This document shows, piece by piece, positions 43,601 through 50,161 of a DNA stretch of 56,201 bases. A program made the translations under genes and the position numbers. The DNA comes from Tritrichomonas foetus. Taxonomy: Eukaryota > Parabasalia > Tritrichomonadida > Tritrichomonadidae. Below the pieces are notes generated by a model. It saw only the letters and a list, made by a program, of their open reading frames with translations, had not been told where the DNA came from and searched no databases. Every line of letters starts with the position of its first letter. Position 1 is the stretch's first letter. The stretch is from contig MLAK01000682.1 in NCBI GenBank assembly GCA_001839685.1, forward strand, positions 89,337 through 145,537, read 5' to 3'.

Positions 43601-43993
43601 TCCTTCTAATGTGACTTTATGTCTTTTATTCAAAATATCATCATATAAATATGCAGTGATGTCATATGGCTTTGCAACATCCGGTGTAAATTCAAAAACA
43701 ACAATTTGACTTCTGTGAGGCCAAACCTCCCCACGAGGTGGATCGGCAAAAAAATTGGGTGAATTGAATTCAAGTAATTGTTCGATTTTCGCTCGTTGGC
43801 TTGGATCGTAGACATCAATTTCATTTAATGCCTCGTTGTCTTCTTCTTCGGTCGCATATTTACACCATCGATAATGAAGCGTTTTGTCGGAATTATTACG
43901 AATTGTGGCTGTAAATCGAACTGTGGCTGTTATAAATGTTTGAGGAAAATAAATTGTCGACGGAAGAACAGTAACTAATTCTTCCGAAGTCAT
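34631..43993 (-). CDS. HYDIN: HYDIN-like axonemal central-pair protein
   Basis: 3120 residues in one uninterrupted frame, made of many MSP/ASH-type immunoglobulin-like repeats (recurrent INFGxVxxG, then TITNxGxxPxxF and a P(N/S)SG-type end). Near residues 1395-1560 an adenylate-kinase-like domain interrupts the series, as in animal HYDIN. There the P-loop reads GARQSGCST, with Cys in place of the Lys. A basic Lys/Arg/His/Asp-rich linker follows at about 1600-1680. HYDIN builds the C2 projection of the central pair in 9+2 flagella and is needed for motility. The protein is shorter than human HYDIN (about 5100 residues). The ATG at 43993 lies 17 bases from a neighbouring frame's stop. Confidence 0.92.
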   Translation of the reverse strand: MTSEELVTVLPSTIYFPQTFITATVRFTATIRNNSDKTLHYRWCKYATEEEDNEALNEIDVYDPSQRAKIEQLLEFNSPNFFADPPRGEVWPHRSQIVVFEFTPDVAKPYDITAYLYDDILNKRHKVTLEGSGLPPDAQFDIDTINIGHVTLDSICEYKVNLINKGNVDINYDINPKSKYGLTFIFSPSKDLVRIGESKEITIKFIASNVGQFNEVFPFDVRGATNFSPSLTFYGKVVGPDLLISSKLLNFGDVSYGFLYTATFDIENKSEIPFDYILHFQQDTSFSPREFSILPANGTISKFSKETITVEFVPNCVRNYNLKLILDILKVGKAVETISIYANCVSPVLTLKGKTVDFGHIFIGKEYTSKLVLKDDTDFPAKYEFALPEATNASQALISVSKPRGVIKAKQHLEIKVNLVSQVLGPIKIEGFIRIFGGDNSMLPFTINALSTGPNITINPQLINFGSIPVLIDNSKKITITNDSLIPAVFETSIQSEYKVFRVEPNEGEIQPKSSIEVYAIANLDDTLNFSGKIHFNFKNLNPINVDLLAAGIGTPVKASIDMEKIDFGFILNEQQNPIVFTLTNHGRRQQDIRWSISKPKVDEKALSSYSFKVVPEQLSLSPHHRSEFKLIASCAVPCEFTQALICNATLGRQRVELFTPICTGKVIKPLLSFSKNTIEFTHVHDYKKEEAMIDQENQSVPSPSLLPSQTDTFIVTNLVQLPLNVTVDCHEPFSVSPASFSMEPNSTQELIVLMNASFKTDFISEVLNKKLVFSFENHPQKLYVNLRGNFVFPNLSFSPGKVLNFGNLLLNTEQTKEVKIKASSDSPVEWTWQLISEDTNNDLCRIFDVFPTRGVIQVGEEESIHFSFFAYGGEDGRSAKYNANAICHIAGGPDYVIQLSGAAAAINYKVEPTELNFGHHSYNETLTKSMTIHNLGDVSITYSIKIPKSCKFNQFSIYPMDGTIAVDNTATINLTIICGLPKEYQESFVVQIGHFDEIKVPVTIYSNFPQIRLNLPRCDDDPATVMNSDSCPLNPDVYSETEKKIMISRLSDRYIALTEAKPTRRRFGQTGEYFSGYSMAKYLLDLGEITIGEYKEFDFELQSLTTFPISIRSYDSKLSETGFSIEPSAVNSLPPKAKIPMKFIFDTAKRSIHQTGDVSYDINFEMNEDLGFTVVLKAALTLPTLKFSKQHFDFGEVIVGQSKTVTLQLQNMTNVQCEFNFGESMPLNAIYKAVVQQSTPSKRNSSLKNSKNNEKKEEEEVNEEEKTPRIFFATPVSGILRPATFLNVELSFVPINGESYSMQLPVTIKHNTQPLFVTVSGKGAQLRVEFDPPSLNVPAIQPFSEPSQVEVTLINPLNYPIEVFSYQFDFDLFVDHFKRKDLTTENNNITFAQQTSVSKFSICVIVTGARQSGCSTVAKIASAHLNNAPIIILSELWKDLLLNPESAAADYTAKFFERISQADCSDGFVVDGLEALKEPVETDQFLLSCLKQKNCIEDNLQRPMQPISHSVPTSMELALKYIIAGLDGHYILIVGVRTTIEIITERLEAAKNEEKKRKHQKTQEEISMLFNMSEQEYEQLDDAKKIEVDKKRKSLRRHMVKEAENEIKQQSEHNSKSRKHDKNHRKSRHDKGDDKTARNSKDDKNSNKAVSSTAVSEPPKPKEDNRRRKPAVPTDPYELSYLKFNLTFGSIVNSVKDSCDNFQSLNPTTLFAETPTFEKAIQQHNAILLEPEISTEEIDSTLTNFIPKLERLIEVSFTNLIPSERVEILNTGTQPTTKFDESPKYFSIVNTEPVGELPDFEVEEKPSNRGRSSSRRGARGGATARSRGKKGANKQADQQNDLQSTQPAHNTPQQIRALASFDTEKLTSRWRIEPNSRRSIFIRFDPTMIGTYKNDLLFGLSRCLCDILRLPVTGICAYPNIERSPKVIFSKRVNKCDARTEFAWANDISEFVFGSVLIAKDKPARGVQPLYQEKLHFQNISMFPVELHLSFKDTTGKVMWTTDPQVVQIPPNTTSDVMVGCHPSTTEVSKTTLVAIVKDHPDPLFLNFSVESCIPSAELSTLTFDFDRLLLNQSRTLNLEIKNTSKLGCAWRLKKTNELNCITFNEIEGVIPPNKNFIVKGTFTSPKPVQIRKAIIIEILDKDKLRVFNTQQINIIAEVFDVTIDFQYPKGMDHLQFGTLKVLQSRQIPCVFKNKGKFPIDFKVIYDTNNIANLISVQPTDGTMNPNDKPLTITFTFKGTKVLTYGSSKGITLSVTDPITKTTTCKLPIPFSAETVYSHFSINPSKKINFGPVSVNTSAYKQLTITNTGKFPFDFDVTGKIDDPSPPTSTSAFAAKKKAAPPPKQQRGKKGGTHVQIGNYTITPSSGALQPNASQTIDLEFMSPNPGDFKANIYFKVSDYDPNAHESYVSLVTNSVVPGILTNDFEKIFPGTHLCLRYDLQRANKTSFLEDEIVLHFEPLVLQQKANVTVAMVNPFPVPCSVDIAVKPKTKVSNANFPFDVSEKVVNLEPNSTKNILLYFNPTINENITANFEATVRGGAGDSKIMKFGIEGTGTLPIVNVDGCMEKGKGNSYVCNLGRTLIGFTKEKVIRIMNDGLIGATVNLAIKPNPDFQYPSPDQLKDIYIPARTAHSFSVIFKPDKPRNAQIDMSLTVVDNSKAGFPMSIVAEGSSEDVIFEGLSNDDNDLNFKDCIVGRQQQNVFTMRNVGLNDVRFVWNSQGDIVFSPRVGHIHMNKTKSIVVTTFSDHPIKQATTKVSCSIQKIKFTERETSDWDDSMKLVKFVPRKTLLHEQQQKEQTTQEKEPVRTPVNSKKKGGRGATSSSINQEKEKELQQQQQQIQIDDSNGDELVRVTEVKPEPAYTIIPGKGKELPMKVTVVADVIKYSIDTTEIAFSPTMMYQSRTSEVKLTNCCQIRFEYNWHVTKFVSLRTNYSMSRPAPFFVMPSSGFVEPGQTKIIKVCFHPEEVDDFTAQLRCDIPFLTQMEPPIIDVSGLSRRPLCHFNVEQSDYLTRRHPDYTNKLPEGIHVIEMFSKGINQKTIKKFELINPTSAPYEMEWIYVGEGKSPIYCETPNGLISSGKRSSVSFAYNPVSLKTIESQWEFQIPEHNVRVSFLFVGRIMP

Positions 43994-44267
43994 TAATAAC
44001 GATTTTTTGCTATATTTTTTTCAATTGGTTAACAATGTTTTGGTTAAATACAAAAAAATTGAATATTTCAATATGTACTTTTTCCATGTTTATACGGTCT
44101 CTAATTCTGAAGGAAAAATTTAAATCGACATGTTCTTCAAAATCTGACAAAAGATAGATAAATGAAAATACAGTGTGGCTTTGTCTAGTAGCTTCATTTG
44201 CTAATTTTGTAAGACGTGAAAAATGTTCTAAAATTTGAGGCATATATAGTTATTAAGAATAAGTGAT

Positions 44268-44941
44268 ATGGTTCTTTCAAAATTTTCAATATCGTCAATT
44301 TCACATGTTGATGATCTTGTAATCGGTGTTGTTATTTATCGTGATCCTGTAGATTATATACCATTACAAGCAGGTTGAAAAGTTGCTGTTGATGATGGGT
44401 ATTTTCAACCTCCGCCTAAAGAAGTTGAGAATCCAAACTTTGACTTTTTAAAATATCTAGAAAACAATAATGTCACTACTGAATTCGTCGATGATATCAA
44501 AGACCTTTCAATTGTCTTCAGAAAGTTAAGTGTATGGGAGGTCATGATGATCAAGAAGATTGGGTTGGTGTTTAACACTTGTCTATGATGCAATGCCATG
44601 GAGTGGTGGTAAAAAGTGTATAATTGGCTTTTCTGATGCAAAATGCCATGGAAGAAGATATTAACAATAATAATGAAGTAAAACCAAAATTAAGGCCACT
44701 GGTTCAATGACTAGCACATGAAAATATTTCATTTGTTGGTATAAATGTAATGAAAGGTAAATATAAAGGCTGAGAGACCACACTTCTAATAATGAAACGA
44801 ATTTATGATGTGAACCATAGTACAATTCTTGAAATTGTATAGCTTCATCCTGTATATGATCATGATAAATATAACAACAATCATTGGCCAGAAAATTTTG
44901 TTGAATATCTCAATGTGACTGTTACAACTTTATTTCACTAA
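44268..44941 (+). pseudogene. Decayed vWFA-domain protein gene
   Basis: Plus-strand translation in two or three frames gives a vWFA-like protein with breaks. It begins MVLSKFSISSISHVDDLVIG, reaches a TGA after LQAG, and continues to an Asp/Glu/Trp segment (CMGGHDDQEDWVG) in a shifted frame. VYDAMPWSGGKKCIIGFSDA then KCHGRRY follows, then HENISFVGINVMKGKYKG, and it ends HWPENFVEYLNVTVTTLFH with TAA at 44939-44941. These match the order of the cell-signalling vWFA family of protists (GGDxxEDW and DAPCHG motifs). At least three in-frame TGA, one TAG and two frameshifts are present, so it cannot make a full protein. Family known from pattern only. Confidence 0.72.
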
Positions 44942-45077
44942 TCAATGATAAAAATTTAAATAAATACATTTATATATAAGTAAAAACGAATTTATGTTAA
45001 TATTTAAATAAATACATTTATATATATAAGACATACAAATCGCATAATAATTGATATTCCTATAGCATAAGAAGAAA

Positions 45078-47429
45078 CTACACACCTAGTGATCGGATTT
45101 CATTTTGTAATTGACGAACGGCATTTGAGAAAGATGTTGTATCAGTTCGGTCTGCATATGTAGCTAGTTGAGAAATTCGTTTAACTTTCTTAATTAATGA
45201 TTCTCTTTCCCGTTGAAGTTTAGAAATCTGAGATTGATATTGTGGGATAGTGGATTCTGTTAAAGGCATTAACTGTCTTCTTGCTTCAGATAGTAATTTT
45301 TGATACATTTCGCATTCATTTGTTTTATCAGTTAATTGTTTTTGAACATGTGAAACAGCTGCATTTGCATCACGGATAATCAAGCCATTTTTTTCGTTTG
45401 CTTTCTTTGTGATTTCTTCTGTCTTTCTTCTATAGATTTCAGATTCATCTCTACAACTTGTTGCTTCTTCACGGGCTTTAATTAATTGATTTTGTAATTC
45501 TTTATTTATTAATTGTGATTCAGTTAATCGATCTGATAATGTCTTCAATTCTTGTGTTTTCTGCTTTATTTCTCTTGCAGACACTATTTTATCAGACCTT
45601 AGTTGTTCAACTGTTGCCCTCAAGCGTTGTTCGGCATCAGGGAAATTGAAAAATCGCTGTTCAGATTCTTCAAGAGCTGCTTGAGTATCTCTTAAGTCTT
45701 TTTGAAGTCTATTTATAGTCTCTTCAAGTTCACCAATTTTTATTTGGTATTGTTCAATATCAACAGATGTGTATATAGTATCTGGTCTCGCAGATTCTAA
45801 TTCAGTAATTTTTTGCTTAAGTCTATCGATTTCGTCTTGCTGTGAGATACTAACTTTCTTCTTTTTTAATTCATCAACTTGTTGTTGGAGTTTGAAACAA
45901 TTTGGGCACTGCCTTGAAGATCCTCTGGAAGAGAATGATGAATTTGAATTCACTGGAGATTTCAAAGATTTTGATAATTTTTGAAGTCTTTTAATTTCTG
46001 TATTTTTTTGTGCAATTTCTTCTTCATAGGATTTCTTCATATTTTCAAACTGAGCTTGAATTAATTGCATTTCTTTTTGATCATTAATCGATTGTTTCTT
46101 CTTTTTATATTCATTTATGACTTGGTCATGGATATTAGAACTATCATTCATGGAACTTTGTGTAGCTGACATATTTGAGATGGTTTCTTCTTTCTCTTTA
46201 AGTTGATTCGTTAATGAAGAAATATGTAATTTCAGTTCAGTAATCTCATTTTCTTTTTTATGAAGTGCAATTTTAGTCTGCTCTTGTAATATTTCAAATT
46301 TCTCTTGGAGTTCAACTTGAATTTGTTTTTGTTTTTCTAATTCTTCACGTTGAAGTAGGTTATTTTTACCACCACGTGGTGATGTTAATGGGACTCTGTT
46401 TCCAGATTTTGAAGAACGTGGTGTAGATACCACACTGTCCTCTTCTGATAGTCCATTTTCTGGTTGGTAGCTTGATGATATTGTTGAAGGAGTATGAAAA
46501 ACATCATCTTCAATGGAAACTGTTGTTTTTGGTTTGGTCAAAACAAATCTTTTCATTCTATGTTTTTTCCCTCCTGGAGCCATAGCATTTACTTGAGTTC
46601 TCATTTTCTCTAATTCTTGTTCTTGTTTTTCACATTTATGTCTTAAAGTGACTAAATAACCATCTTGACCTGTTTGCTTTTGTAATTCTTCACTCAATCT
46701 TGTGATTTCATCATCTCTTAATTTCATTGAACCTTCAAGTTCTTCCATTTTGGCAATTGTCTTATTAAGTTCCTTTTTCGCTTCATCTCTTTCATTTCTC
46801 AAATGAGCGAGCTCAACATTGAAAATGTGAGGATCAAACCCAAGATTAGGCGCATGAAAACTACTATCTGAGCTAATAACAGATGCTGCTCGTGAACTTG
46901 CACCACTTCTTGATTTTCGAATTTTTTTCGGGTCAGTTTCAATTATTTCTGGAATTTTCATCATTGCGGGCATAGCAATTGTTTGTTGAAGTCGTTTTTT
47001 AAGAGCTTCTAATTCATTTTGAAGGTTTTTAACGTGGTCTGTTGCTTGCTGGTTCATTAAAGATAACCTACGATTTTCTGATTGGAGCTCAAAAGTTTCT
47101 GTAGCATGTTGATTTTTGAGTCTCATTGATTCATCTGTTGATGCAATTAAATTTTTATGAAGTTGATTATTTTCGCGAGCTAAAAGTGTATTTTCGGATT
47201 GAAGCGGTTCGATTTGAGTTTCTGCAATTTCGAGTTTCCGTTTCAGATTGAAAATTGTATCTTCTTCTTCTTTCAAATTTTCGGTCGTTGAAACGAGATC
47301 TTCAAGTAATTGTTGAGCGAGGGGAGCGGTATCAATTCCCAACGGGAAATCAGCGTATCCCATGATGTCTAGTCTCTTTCGAAGGGCCAGGAATTGTGAT
47401 GAATTCCCTCGAAAAGACTTGGATCTCAT
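45078..47429 (-). CDS. CEP135: CEP135/Bld10-like centriolar coiled-coil protein
   Basis: 783 residues. The first 100 follow the conserved CEP135 N-terminus: FLALRKRLDIMGYADFPLGI, then LLEDLVSTTENL, then IEPLQSENTLLARENNQLHK. An APGGKKHRMKRF segment at about 283-295 also has its counterpart in CEP135. Most of the rest is coiled coil (about 50-155, 205-285, 355-780), with two Ser-rich breaks near 165-190 and 315-345. CEP135/Bld10 forms the spoke tip and pinhead of the centriole cartwheel and stabilises triplet microtubules. Trichomonads build flagella from basal bodies, so a homologue is expected. The protein is shorter than animal CEP135 (about 1140 residues). TSGA10 is the closest alternative. 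Confidence 0.82.
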   Translation of the reverse strand: MRSKSFRGNSSQFLALRKRLDIMGYADFPLGIDTAPLAQQLLEDLVSTTENLKEEEDTIFNLKRKLEIAETQIEPLQSENTLLARENNQLHKNLIASTDESMRLKNQHATETFELQSENRRLSLMNQQATDHVKNLQNELEALKKRLQQTIAMPAMMKIPEIIETDPKKIRKSRSGASSRAASVISSDSSFHAPNLGFDPHIFNVELAHLRNERDEAKKELNKTIAKMEELEGSMKLRDDEITRLSEELQKQTGQDGYLVTLRHKCEKQEQELEKMRTQVNAMAPGGKKHRMKRFVLTKPKTTVSIEDDVFHTPSTISSSYQPENGLSEEDSVVSTPRSSKSGNRVPLTSPRGGKNNLLQREELEKQKQIQVELQEKFEILQEQTKIALHKKENEITELKLHISSLTNQLKEKEETISNMSATQSSMNDSSNIHDQVINEYKKKKQSINDQKEMQLIQAQFENMKKSYEEEIAQKNTEIKRLQKLSKSLKSPVNSNSSFSSRGSSRQCPNCFKLQQQVDELKKKKVSISQQDEIDRLKQKITELESARPDTIYTSVDIEQYQIKIGELEETINRLQKDLRDTQAALEESEQRFFNFPDAEQRLRATVEQLRSDKIVSAREIKQKTQELKTLSDRLTESQLINKELQNQLIKAREEATSCRDESEIYRRKTEEITKKANEKNGLIIRDANAAVSHVQKQLTDKTNECEMYQKLLSEARRQLMPLTESTIPQYQSQISKLQRERESLIKKVKRISQLATYADRTDTTSFSNAVRQLQNEIRSLGV

Positions 47430-47790
47430 AAATCTTGATTGATAGTCTTAACGTACAGATTTTGATTTTCAATGGAGGCTTCAATAAGATGAATTGATAA
47501 AGAAAAGTTATCTCGAGATTTTTATTTTATCATCACAATTCTTAAATTTTCATTGGAAAACTTAATGGATTTCAATTTTCATTCAAGTTTCCTACTCCAA
47601 TTTAGAAAATCTTGATGGATTTCACTAATTTGCCAATCAAAAAAATATCTGTAATTACATTTTTGAAATTAACCTAATAAATAGTCTTTATTTTGTTAAG
47701 AACCTTAATAAATGCCTTTTGGAAAGAGCATGCTTCAAATTCATGTGAAAATCAAAAACTGATGAATAATTCTATATTTTCTATTTAATA
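47430..47790. other. Intergenic region between CEP135-like and Rab genes
   Basis: 361 AT-rich bases, with no gene or repeat visible. Confidence 0.45.
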
Positions 47791-48381
47791 TTAGCAACAA
47801 TAATTAGGAGAGTCTATAGATTTTTCTATAGAAATTGAATCCTCAAATTTTTCACCTTGGTTATAAACATCGTAAATTGATTTGGCAACTTCATAAAACA
47901 GTTTTTCTATACAACTTCCCGTTAATGCACTTACTTCAATGAATTGAGCCTCAATATCATGTGCAAATTGTTTTGCTTCAAATGTTTGGACCTGTCGTTG
48001 ATTCTCGAGATCAACCTTATTTCCGACAACCAATTTCACAAGTGATGATTTAGAATGTTCACAAATGCATTTAATAAAATAATCAAGCTCTTCAAATGAT
48101 TTTCTATCGTTTATAGAATATACAAAAATTGCTGCATGAGAACCCTGGAAAAACATTGGAACTAAAGATCTATACTTTTCTTCTCCAGCTGTATCCCATA
48201 TTTGCAGTCGCACTTCATCTTTATAAACAGTGATATTTTTTGTAGAATAATTTGCACCAAGTGTTGGATTGATATTATGATCATAGATTCCATTCAATGT
48301 TCTATTAATTATTGTTGTTTTTCCAACATTGGAAGTACCAAGCATTACAACTTTGGCCTCAATTTGATCCATGGTATGCAT
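47791..48381 (-). CDS. Rab-family small GTPase
   Basis: 196 residues. The G1 loop GTSNVGKT (15-22), switch I Thr40 (NINPTLG), G3 WDTAGEEKY (62-70), G4 NKVD (121-124) and G5 SAL (151-153) are all in place. The C-terminus ends Cys-Cys, the double geranylgeranylation site of Rabs. It should control an endomembrane transport step. The catalytic Gln of DTAGQ is Glu67 here, which in other Rabs alters GTP hydrolysis. A second ATG at codon 4 is possible; TCAAA precedes the first. The pattern is closest to the Rab5/Rab21 group, but the subfamily is not certain. Confidence 0.92.
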   Translation of the reverse strand: MHTMDQIEAKVVMLGTSNVGKTTIINRTLNGIYDHNINPTLGANYSTKNITVYKDEVRLQIWDTAGEEKYRSLVPMFFQGSHAAIFVYSINDRKSFEELDYFIKCICEHSKSSLVKLVVGNKVDLENQRQVQTFEAKQFAHDIEAQFIEVSALTGSCIEKLFYEVAKSIYDVYNQGEKFEDSISIEKSIDSPNYCC

Positions 48382-48786
48382 TTTGACAATTTGATGTATA
48401 ATATCAAAGTTATTCTAAAATTCAATCAACAAGCTGTCAATTTTGTCAAATGAATACAAAAAGTTTTTGTATTTGATTCAAATGATTTGAATATACAAAT
48501 TTTTGAGAGAAATTTTGACCAGTTTTTCATTCCCTATTTTACATAATAACCTCATTTTGATAACTTCATTTCTGGTTAAATTATTTAATAATTTTTTATT
48601 TTCATAGAGAACAGTTTATGAGTCCGTCTACCGATAAGGATTTATATCTGCAAATGTTTCTGAAGTGTGGTGAAGTGAATGATATTTTAAACGTATGCAA
48701 AAATGAGATCATGATGCATTGAAAAAATGAAATATTATCCATGATTTTATTTCACATGTCGTATTTTTATAGTAAACGTACATTAA
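48382..48786. other. Divergent intergenic region
   Basis: 405 bases between the Rab gene (minus) and the 368-aa gene (plus), holding both promoters. No gene or strong repeat seen. Confidence 0.45.
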
Positions 48787-49893
48787 ATGTCATCAAAGCA
48801 AGCAGCTCTTCTTCTCTGGGATTGCTCATTATGTCCTTCTCAGAATGTTGAGTTTGTTCAACAAATTGCGCGTAATTTCAAGTTAAACAATCTCAATATC
48901 CTTGTCTGCGCCAAAGATCAAAAAACAATTCCACCATCTGTAAGTGATCTTTCAATTGCATATCCAGTTACATGTAGATTTGGTCCAAATGCTATTTTCG
49001 ATACAATGGCTGATGTTGTTGGTTTCTTGGCCAAGTGCAAGAACAATTGTACTTTTGTGTTAATTTCAACCAACTTCCCAATTTGGATTAACTTGTTCCA
49101 ACGTGCTTCACCAAAAATGTTAGTATTTGTCTCCAGTGTTGATCCAAGAACCTCACTTGACTTCTCATTCTTACCACCATCAATATCCATCAACATTCTT
49201 AAATGGCCAAATCTTGAAAGTTTAAAGGCAATGGAAGCACAACCAATTGAAATGATCGAACAAGAAGAATTATCAAACGACGAATTATCAAACGATAGCG
49301 ATAACCATATCACAAATCAAGACGAGCAGCTTGAAGTCCTTGAACAAGACGATACTGAAGAAGATGATGATGAGGCAGCTTACAACCATCAAACGATAGC
49401 AGAAGAAGAAGAGGAAGAAGATTCTGAAATTGACGCATCTGTTTCGTCACAATCAAGCATGAAAAAGGATTCACAAATGGCCTCAACAATTCAACCATTG
49501 GCAAACATTGAAAAATATAATATTGACCTTCGTTCACCAGCTCCAAACACACCATCACGCAATAGCTCTGAAATGTCACCTGTCACATCATCTAAACGTC
49601 CACCTCCATCATCAGCTGCACATCCACCTTCTAACGGTCAAACAATGAGTATTCCTGCCAAGTTCCAGCCGTTAATTGAAGCAATGAAGTCGATTGGAAA
49701 AGCTATGATCTCTCTGAGTGATTTGGAGGGACAGCTTAAAGTTTGGTGCAATAAACTAAACGAGCCAATCGAAAACACTAATACATATATTGCCAAAGCA
49801 TCTGATGCAGGAATCATTATTTACGATAAGAGCATTAACTACGTTAGATTTAGAAACAGGCAAATGGCCAATGCTAACATTGAGTACGTGTAA
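48787..49893 (+). CDS. NYN-like domain protein with acidic linker and C-terminal winged-helix-like domain
   Basis: 368 residues. The N-terminus (about 5-130) has the strand and loop order of a NYN/PIN-type nuclease: LLLWDCSLCPSQN with Asp12, NILVCAKD, FDTMADVVGFLAK with Asp72 and Asp76, then FVLISTNFP. The usual acidic GDxD at the last motif is STNF here, so catalysis is doubtful. Residues 155-215 are acidic, with six consecutive Glu; 225-290 are Ser/Pro-rich. The end (about 292-362: FQPLIEAMKSIGKAMISLSD and later YIAKASDAGIIIYDKSINYV) looks like a LOTUS/OST-HTH winged helix. RNA binding or turnover is inferred. The stop TAA is followed by AA, giving UAAA. Confidence 0.6.
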   Translation: MSSKQAALLLWDCSLCPSQNVEFVQQIARNFKLNNLNILVCAKDQKTIPPSVSDLSIAYPVTCRFGPNAIFDTMADVVGFLAKCKNNCTFVLISTNFPIWINLFQRASPKMLVFVSSVDPRTSLDFSFLPPSISINILKWPNLESLKAMEAQPIEMIEQEELSNDELSNDSDNHITNQDEQLEVLEQDDTEEDDDEAAYNHQTIAEEEEEEDSEIDASVSSQSSMKKDSQMASTIQPLANIEKYNIDLRSPAPNTPSRNSSEMSPVTSSKRPPPSSAAHPPSNGQTMSIPAKFQPLIEAMKSIGKAMISLSDLEGQLKVWCNKLNEPIENTNTYIAKASDAGIIIYDKSINYVRFRNRQMANANIEYV

Positions 49894-50161
49894 AATTAAA
49901 AACTGAAAAAGTAATGCACAATATTTGTTTTAGTTTGTAATTTTATTTTATTTCTTATTAGTTTTCTGATCAATGAATTTTTCAGAAAAACTCTTAATTT
50001 CAAAAATTATATCAATATGATTGTTTTGTTAAAAAAAAACATAAAGTTTGAAAAGAATTTTTTTTTTACTAGTCATAACATTTCCACAATCCAATCTATT
50101 GCAGACATCTAAATCTATTTATCTATATGAAGAAAGGGGAAAAAAGAAAGTCGATTTCTCA

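Noticed and set aside
44010..44243. 77-codon minus-strand frame just upstream of HYDIN (MPQILEHFSRLTKLANEATR...)
   Set aside because: Opens with ATG and is not obviously low complexity, but has no recognisable family, lies over the expected HYDIN promoter and ends 17 bases before its ATG. Could be a small gene or remnant; evidence is too weak to list.
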